A stretch of DNA of 10,940 nt, from the NCBI GenBank assembly GCA_003140785.1, contig PLKY01000134.1:2849-13788 (forward strand), given 5' to 3'. Every line of letters begins with the position of its first letter. Positions within the stretch are counted from its first letter, which is position 1. The position numbers were made by a program, and so were the translations under genes. Source of the stretch: Acidobacteriaceae bacterium (GTDB lineage Bacteria > Acidobacteriota > Terriglobia > Terriglobales > Acidobacteriaceae). Of this stretch, positions 6,743 to 10,940 are shown one piece after another. Under the pieces are notes generated by a model. That model did no database searches and was not told the origin of the DNA. It saw only the letters and a program-made list of their open reading frames with translations.

Positions 6743-7546
6743 CTACGAGGGCAAACTGTAGGGCCGGCCGCGATACATTCCAACTTGCTCTACTGACCGC
6801 ACACGAATCACTTGTGCCGTCGTGTTATCGTTGCCATCGATCTCCACGGCACGCGCCACCAGCTCGCGCGCGATCTCATCGATATTCTTCTGCTGCGACA
6901 CGATCTCCGCGATCATCGCGCTGCTCATCTCGTCGTGCAGCCCATCGGTGCACAGCACCAGCAAATCCCCAGGCTGCAGAGTCAACGCTGTCGTGTCGGG
7001 GGATACAAACATCTCCGGCCCAAGCGAACGAATCAAGACGTGGCGCGCGTCCGAGTCCGCGATATCGCTCGCTGAAATCAAGCCAAGCTTCCTTTGTTCA
7101 TTCACCCAAGTATGATCCTGAGTAATTTGCTTTGCCTTGCCATTGCGCACGAGGTAGCATCGCGAATCGCCCACATGCGAAACGATGGCTTGGTCGTGTC
7201 GCAGTGCACACGCCACCACGGTCGTTGCCATCCGCTTGCCGCGATACTGGGGAGCCAGGGTGCGATCATGCACCGCCGCGTTGGCAAAGTGGATCAGTCT
7301 CGGCAGCAGACTGATCAGCATCGCTCCCGATTGCGCTTTCGCAAACTCCTCGGTGATTACGGAAACGGCAGTGGCCGAAGCCACTTCGCCCAGATCCAAT
7401 CCACCTACTCCGTCTGCCACGGTAAAAAGGTAGCCGTGCGATCGAGCCTGCTGGCGCGAAGAGGGAATGAACGATCCCATCGAGTCTTCGTTATTGGTTC
7501 GGACTTTGCCCGGATCGCTGGCCTGGCCGAACTGTACCTCTAACAT
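6743..7546 (-). CDS. PP2C-family Ser/Thr protein phosphatase
   Basis: Metal-dependent phosphatase that removes phosphate from Ser/Thr, soluble and cytoplasmic. The 267-residue length matches a bare bacterial PP2C domain. Motifs in order: SDPGKVRTNNEDS (10-22), FTVADGVGG (41-49; metal-binding D45), VSHVGDSRCYLVRNGK, ITQDHTW, LLVLCTDGLHDEM (D201), and DGNDNTTAQVIRV (237-249; metal-binding D240). All metal ligands appear intact. A tail of about 18 residues follows (RSVEQVGMYRGRPYSLPS) with no added domain or signal. The start at 7546 gives the family-typical beginning although its Shine-Dalgarno site is poor. The downstream kinase gene follows after 90 bp, a common bacterial pairing in which PP2C reverses the kinase and may also dephosphorylate it. 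A candidate promoter and a GC dyad lie just upstream. Confidence 0.93.
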   Translation of the reverse strand: MLEVQFGQASDPGKVRTNNEDSMGSFIPSSRQQARSHGYLFTVADGVGGLDLGEVASATAVSVITEEFAKAQSGAMLISLLPRLIHFANAAVHDRTLAPQYRGKRMATTVVACALRHDQAIVSHVGDSRCYLVRNGKAKQITQDHTWVNEQRKLGLISASDIADSDARHVLIRSLGPEMFVSPDTTALTLQPGDLLVLCTDGLHDEMSSAMIAEIVSQQKNIDEIARELVARAVEIDGNDNTTAQVIRVRSVEQVGMYRGRPYSLPS

Positions 7547-7570
7547 GAGCGGCGCCGCCTGAAGGTTCTT

Positions 7571-7618
7571 CCGCGATTTCGCGGGGGATTTCTAATGTCC
7601 TTAAGCAAATACGTTCAA
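7571..7618 (-). promoter_or_regulatory. Candidate PP2C-kinase promoter with a GC dyad at the start site
   Basis: On the minus strand TTGAAC (7613-7618) and TAGAAA (7589-7594) are 18 bp apart, each with 4 of 6 consensus matches. The predicted transcription start (about 7582) falls inside a dyad, CCGCGATTTCGCGG (7571-7584), which could be an operator or a leader hairpin. Both hexamers are imperfect, so this is tentative. Confidence 0.3.
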
Positions 7619-7623
7619 AAGTT

Positions 7624-7683
7624 TACTGGGTGGCACCCCGCAACCGCCTTTGCCGAAGCGGCCCTCGAAGATGCCACCCAGTA
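7624..7683. repeat. Long palindromic element (REP-like or terminator) between permease and PP2C genes
   Basis: A perfect 12-bp inverted repeat: TACTGGGTGGCA (7624-7635) and TGCCACCCAGTA (7672-7683). The 36-nt interior contains a second, shorter stem, CCGC (7644-7647) with GCGG (7658-7661). The whole can fold as a two-tier hairpin. It lies 31 nt after the permease stop in the direction of transcription. The 3' flank on the minus strand (AAACTTTTG) has only a weak T-run, so a simple intrinsic terminator is not certain; a dispersed intergenic repeat is the other reading. Confidence 0.6.
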
Positions 7684-7714
7684 TTTCTGTTACAGTTTCC
7701 GGTCTACCTAACGG

Positions 7715-9511
7715 CTAACTGAGAACGTTCTTTGATTCGAGCAGAACCGTCTTTCCCTTTGCTTTGGATGAACGCAGGAAGTAGATTGCACCATACAACC
7801 CCCAGATCCCCGAGATGGCCAGCGCTCCCAGCGGCTCCATCTTAGTGCCGAGGTTAAAGAACGGACCCGCCACGTAGAAGCCCATGCAGACCAGATTGGC
7901 CAGCAGGCCAAACCCAGGGATCAGCGTGTGAACCAGGAAGTTGTGGTCTGGCCGCTTATGGTAAGCCACCATGCACAAGAAGCAGCTCAACGCATAAAGG
8001 ATGAATGTTCCGAAGTTCGAGGTTAGGGTGATCATCAACAGCGAGTTAGGCAGCGCCGCCAACTTATCGTGCGTCGTATACCCAAAGCTCGAGAACAGTC
8101 CATGCGGCAGAGCGGCGATGGTAGCGTCCGTCGGTGCGGTGGCATCGGCAAAAACCAGCGAAACGGCAACAACGCCGATGATCGCGGAGATAATGGCCAG
8201 CGTCCAGATGGCCCTCCGTGGGGACAGAGACCCGGCATGCAGAATACCGAAGTGTTCCGGAGCTTCATCGTCCTTGCCCATGGCGTATGTCACGCGGGCG
8301 CCGGTGTTCATGCAACTCAGCGTGGTGCCAATCAACGCAAAGAAGACGGTGACGGCTTCAGCAAGCATGAAGTACTTGCCGTGGCCCTGGCCGAGCAGCG
8401 CATCGCCGACCATGATCATCATGTCTCCGATGGGAGCGGCGGACCCCGTGGCGCTCGCCATGGTATAGCCGGAGTTGAGGAAGTAGTTGGCCGCAAAGTA
8501 CTCGATCAGGTAACAGACCAACCCCTGGATCAGCAACGACGAAATGACCGCGATGGGGATGTGTTTGGTTGGATTCTTCGCCTCGCCTCCCATCGAGGTC
8601 ACGGATTCAAAACCCACCAGAATAAGAATCGCGACGGTTGCCTGAATGAACATGTAACTGAATTTGTGTGGCGCAATGACCGATGCAGCGTTGGGGTGCG
8701 CGAGGAAGTTGCCGCTTGCATCTGTCTCGGTATAGTCAATCGTGAACGGAACGGGCTTGCCGGCTTTATCCAGCAGCGGGAGTGGGTTCCCGCTTGCGTC
8801 ACGGACCGTTGAACCGTCCTTGGCTGTGGCGAACTGATACGTGTAGGTCGAGAGCGTTTGCCCATCGTAGTTGAATGCAGGTGAGCCCGCGGGATGGTTA
8901 ACGCGATAGCCGAGCGCCAGCACGCTGAAGACAATCAGCGCGGAGATCTGCACGATATTAATCGCCAGGTTCACTGCGGTTGAGGCGCCTGCGCCCTTCG
9001 ACGCGATCCACGCGACGAAGAATGAAAAGACCACCGCAACAAGTCCCATGAAAACCGGGCCCGGATTCGACCCGCTCATGACGTTGGGGTAGAGAAAGCC
9101 AACGATGTAGCCACAGAAGACGCCGGTGACAGCCACCATCACGCCGGGATAGACCCAGTAGTAGAGGTGCGAGCCCCAGCCGACGATGAACTTTGCGATG
9201 CGGGCATACTTGAAGGCCTTGTCCTTGGAGAGCATGGCCTGCTCCGCGTAGTAGTAACTGGAACCGGTGCCGGGATAGAGCTTGGAAATCTCAGCGTAGG
9301 CAACGGCAGTGGCCAGACACAAGAGCAAGGCGGCGAAGATGCCAAGCCACATGGCGGGCGCGGTTGATGGTTGGCCGGCGACTCCTGTACCGGCTTGGAT
9401 GGCGAAGGTGAGCCATAGGAAGGCGCCGGGGGCGATGAGCGCCATTGCGTTGCTGGTCAGCCCGGTAAGACCTAGGGTGGCCTGCATCTGCGGTGCTTTT
9501 TGGTCTGCCAT
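7715..9511 (-). CDS. APC-superfamily amino acid/amine permease with large periplasmic insert
   Basis: Inner-membrane secondary transporter, probably for amino acids or related amines; the exact substrate cannot be read from sequence. The 598-residue chain has about 12 hydrophobic spans, near 22-42, 54-74, 104-140, 152-170, 178-201, 285-306, 318-342, 380-412, 433-455, 490-517, 528-551 and 560-580. The first span carries NAMALIAPGAF and span 6 carries ILVGFESVTSMGGEAKNP, both typical of APC permeases. Between spans 5 and 6 an extra stretch of about 80 residues (204-284), rich in Gly, Asp, Thr and Pro with two DASGN motifs (238-242, 264-268), should face the periplasm. The family usually has a short loop there. 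The start at 9511 is preferred over ATG 9517 because AGGAG sits 7 nt before it but only 1 nt before the other. It lies between the porin and signalling genes; no clear promoter was found in the 247-bp upstream gap. Confidence 0.9.
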   Translation of the reverse strand: MADQKAPQMQATLGLTGLTSNAMALIAPGAFLWLTFAIQAGTGVAGQPSTAPAMWLGIFAALLLCLATAVAYAEISKLYPGTGSSYYYAEQAMLSKDKAFKYARIAKFIVGWGSHLYYWVYPGVMVAVTGVFCGYIVGFLYPNVMSGSNPGPVFMGLVAVVFSFFVAWIASKGAGASTAVNLAINIVQISALIVFSVLALGYRVNHPAGSPAFNYDGQTLSTYTYQFATAKDGSTVRDASGNPLPLLDKAGKPVPFTIDYTETDASGNFLAHPNAASVIAPHKFSYMFIQATVAILILVGFESVTSMGGEAKNPTKHIPIAVISSLLIQGLVCYLIEYFAANYFLNSGYTMASATGSAAPIGDMMIMVGDALLGQGHGKYFMLAEAVTVFFALIGTTLSCMNTGARVTYAMGKDDEAPEHFGILHAGSLSPRRAIWTLAIISAIIGVVAVSLVFADATAPTDATIAALPHGLFSSFGYTTHDKLAALPNSLLMITLTSNFGTFILYALSCFLCMVAYHKRPDHNFLVHTLIPGFGLLANLVCMGFYVAGPFFNLGTKMEPLGALAISGIWGLYGAIYFLRSSKAKGKTVLLESKNVLS

Positions 9512-9518
9512 GAGCATT

Positions 9519-9523
9519 CTCCT
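9519..9523 (-). promoter_or_regulatory. Shine-Dalgarno choosing the permease start
   Basis: AGGAG on the minus strand. The spacing is 7 nt to the ATG at 9511 and 1 nt to the ATG at 9517, so the protein most likely begins MADQKAPQ. Confidence 0.7.
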
Positions 9524-9711
9524 GGAAATTTGAAATTCGTGGGTCTGCTCCGGGGTAGGGATTCCCGGCGTTTTCGATTGGCTCGCCCGTCTCCAATTTC
9601 CTACGCGGGCTGATTCAGGAACGGTTCTCTGGACAACTGAAAGGCTAGAGTTGCTTTGATAAAGATGAAATGAAGAAACTCAACTCCAGCCCCATGGATC
9701 TTTTTGCGAGA

Positions 9712-9749
9712 ATCGCGGCTGCGTCAAGGTTGCCAATCGAAGCCGCGAT
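9712..9749 (-). terminator. 9-bp inverted repeat just after the porin stop, possible terminator
   Basis: ATCGCGGCT (9712-9720) and AGCCGCGAT (9741-9749) are perfect complements with a 20-nt loop, 9 nt beyond the porin stop codon. On the transcribed (minus) strand the stem is followed by TCTCGCAAAAAG rather than a T-run. It could therefore be a 3'-end stabilising hairpin rather than a classical intrinsic terminator. Confidence 0.4.
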
Positions 9750-9758
9750 CTCAATTCG

Positions 9759-10940
9759 TTAACGCTTGGGACCGAAGAATGCGACAAACCCAATTGTGGC
9801 CGTCGATTGCGCATCGACAAAACTGGTGTCACCCTTGTGGAAGTAGGGCTCATCCGACCAATCGCGCCGATACTCTACGCGCGTCAGAAGCCCCTCGGCC
9901 CATTTGTATTCATACGTTCCGGTGAACTCCTTGACTTCCTGAGCGACGCCTGTCGAATAACCGTTCATGTCGTGGAAGTACTCAAAACGGCCTGCAAGTG
10001 CCGATGTTCCATTCAATTGCTCGTGTACTGCCAACGCAATACCCTGCCAGTGATTCAGATTGGTGTCGCCTGTCGCCGTCGTCCCACTTCCCGTGATCGC
10101 ATCGCGATTCTGGCCGTAGTCGTAGTTCAGGTACGCATTGAACTTAGCGTTAGGCGTCAGCAAAAGTGTCGTATCGATCAGGTTTCTGTAACCCTTCTCG
10201 GTTTCTGCGTTCGATGGGCCGGTGTAGTAGTTCACGTTCCACGTGTACTTGGGCTTTACCAGCGCATTGGTAAGGCCAATCGTCACGCCGCCATTGTTGG
10301 TGGTTACGTTATTCCATCCGTTCACCACCTGCACGCCAATTGTGTCCACCTTCGATACAGGCAACGACGAGCGCAGACCGAAATGGTAATAAGGAATTGC
10401 CCAGGCGAACAGGATCGAACGCGAATAATTCCAGTTGTCCTTGGACTCAATCACCTCCGCTCCCGCCGAAGTCACGAACTTTCCAAAATCCAACTCCAGG
10501 CCCTTTGCCTTTGCCGGCTTAAGGCTGATAAACGCTTGTTCGATGTAGTCGCCCTGATCGTGCGAACCCCCGTTGACCAGCGTGTTGGTGCGGCCATAGA
10601 AGACATCGACGTGCGCGCCAACCGGGTCCGGATCGTGGTTCAACGTCAGTCGAGCTTCGCTCAAATTGAACTGGTCCGTCTTGTCGTTGAAGTTGTACAG
10701 GTCGTTGATTTGCCCATTCGCGGAATCGCTCGGGCGATTGGCGTTGTAGCTGTAATACCCGTCGATGAGGCCGCTGATATCCATTGGCCCGACGCTCCAC
10801 GTGGACGCCGCTGCCGGCGCGGCAGGAGGAGCCGGTGCTTGCGCGGGTGTTGCTGGTGCTGAAGCCGGAGCTTGATCCGGCGCGGGTGCGGGTGTTGCGG
10901 GCGTCTGTGCGACGGCCGTCAGCGAAGCCGTCAGGGCCGC
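9759..10940 (-). CDS. BBP2-like outer-membrane porin, 5' end beyond the window
   Basis: Outer-membrane beta-barrel protein, probably of the BBP2 (OmpL-like, beta-barrel porin-2) family, forming a diffusion channel for small solutes. The reading frame is open to the window edge: 393 residues are present and the true start is missing. The visible N-terminus (AALTASLTAVAQ) looks like the end of a signal peptide with cleavage after AVAQ. A Pro/Ala-rich linker of about 40 residues follows, then the barrel: DISGLIDGYYSYNANRP, LNHDPDPVGAHVDVFYGRT, QAFISLKP, LELDFGKFVTSAGAEVIES, NWNYSRSILFAWAIPYYHFGLR, and many alternating polar/aromatic strands to the C-terminal GFVAFFGPKR. An internal ATG at 10784 would drop the signal peptide and is not the start. 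In other bacteria such porins often neighbour ammonium transporter and PII genes, which fits the two glutamine synthetases here. That is from family knowledge, not seen in this window. Confidence 0.85.
   Translation of the reverse strand, partial: AALTASLTAVAQTPATPAPAPDQAPASAPATPAQAPAPPAAPAAASTWSVGPMDISGLIDGYYSYNANRPSDSANGQINDLYNFNDKTDQFNLSEARLTLNHDPDPVGAHVDVFYGRTNTLVNGGSHDQGDYIEQAFISLKPAKAKGLELDFGKFVTSAGAEVIESKDNWNYSRSILFAWAIPYYHFGLRSSLPVSKVDTIGVQVVNGWNNVTTNNGGVTIGLTNALVKPKYTWNVNYYTGPSNAETEKGYRNLIDTTLLLTPNAKFNAYLNYDYGQNRDAITGSGTTATGDTNLNHWQGIALAVHEQLNGTSALAGRFEYFHDMNGYSTGVAQEVKEFTGTYEYKWAEGLLTRVEYRRDWSDEPYFHKGDTSFVDAQSTATIGFVAFFGPKR

Noticed and set aside
9807..10862. 351-codon plus-strand ORF opposite the porin
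   Set aside because: It mirrors the porin frame, is rich in Arg/Val without domain pattern, and the minus-strand reading has a clear signal peptide end and barrel strands.

Overview
The window looks like chromosomal DNA of a moderately GC-rich, Gram-negative soil-type bacterium. The best guess is an Acidobacteriota member (Solibacter/Bryobacter-like). This rests on the mix of a BBP2-type porin, a lipoprotein, a eukaryotic-type glutamine synthetase, a Hanks-type kinase paired with a PP2C phosphatase, and the overall protein style. It is inference from gene content, because there is no rRNA or other phylogenetic marker here. No tRNA, rRNA, CRISPR array, transposase or phage gene was seen.

Layout, left to right: a small plus-strand conserved hypothetical gene (59-463) converges, with 9 bp between stops, on a minus-strand lipoprotein gene (473-1285). 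All other genes are also on the minus strand, so transcription runs right to left: a 5'-truncated BBP2-like porin (9759-10940), a 12-TM APC-superfamily amino-acid permease (7715-9511), a PP2C Ser/Thr phosphatase (6743-7546), a tail-anchored Ser/Thr protein kinase (5678-6652), a type II glutamine synthetase (4567-5583), a PPK2 polyphosphate kinase (3261-4211), a type I glutamine synthetase (1550-2980) and the lipoprotein. Gaps between the minus-strand genes are about 90-355 bp, so several transcription units are likely. The phosphatase-kinase pair (90 bp apart) and the kinase-GSII step (94 bp) are the tightest.

The theme is nitrogen assimilation with attached energy and signalling functions. 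The porin could admit small nitrogenous solutes, the permease could import amino acids or amines, and two unrelated-in-class glutamine synthetases could fix ammonium into glutamine at the cost of ATP. PPK2 interconverts polyphosphate and nucleoside phosphates and sits exactly between the two synthetases. The kinase/phosphatase pair gives reversible Ser/Thr phosphorylation next to them. That these act as one system is a hypothesis from gene order. Each family is individually familiar.

Odd points worth attention: the GSI lacks the adenylylation-loop region, the permease carries an ~80-residue extracytoplasmic insert, PPK2 has a Lys/His-rich head and a 9-bp C-tract in its 5' leader, and a 12-bp-arm palindromic element lies between the permease and phosphatase genes.
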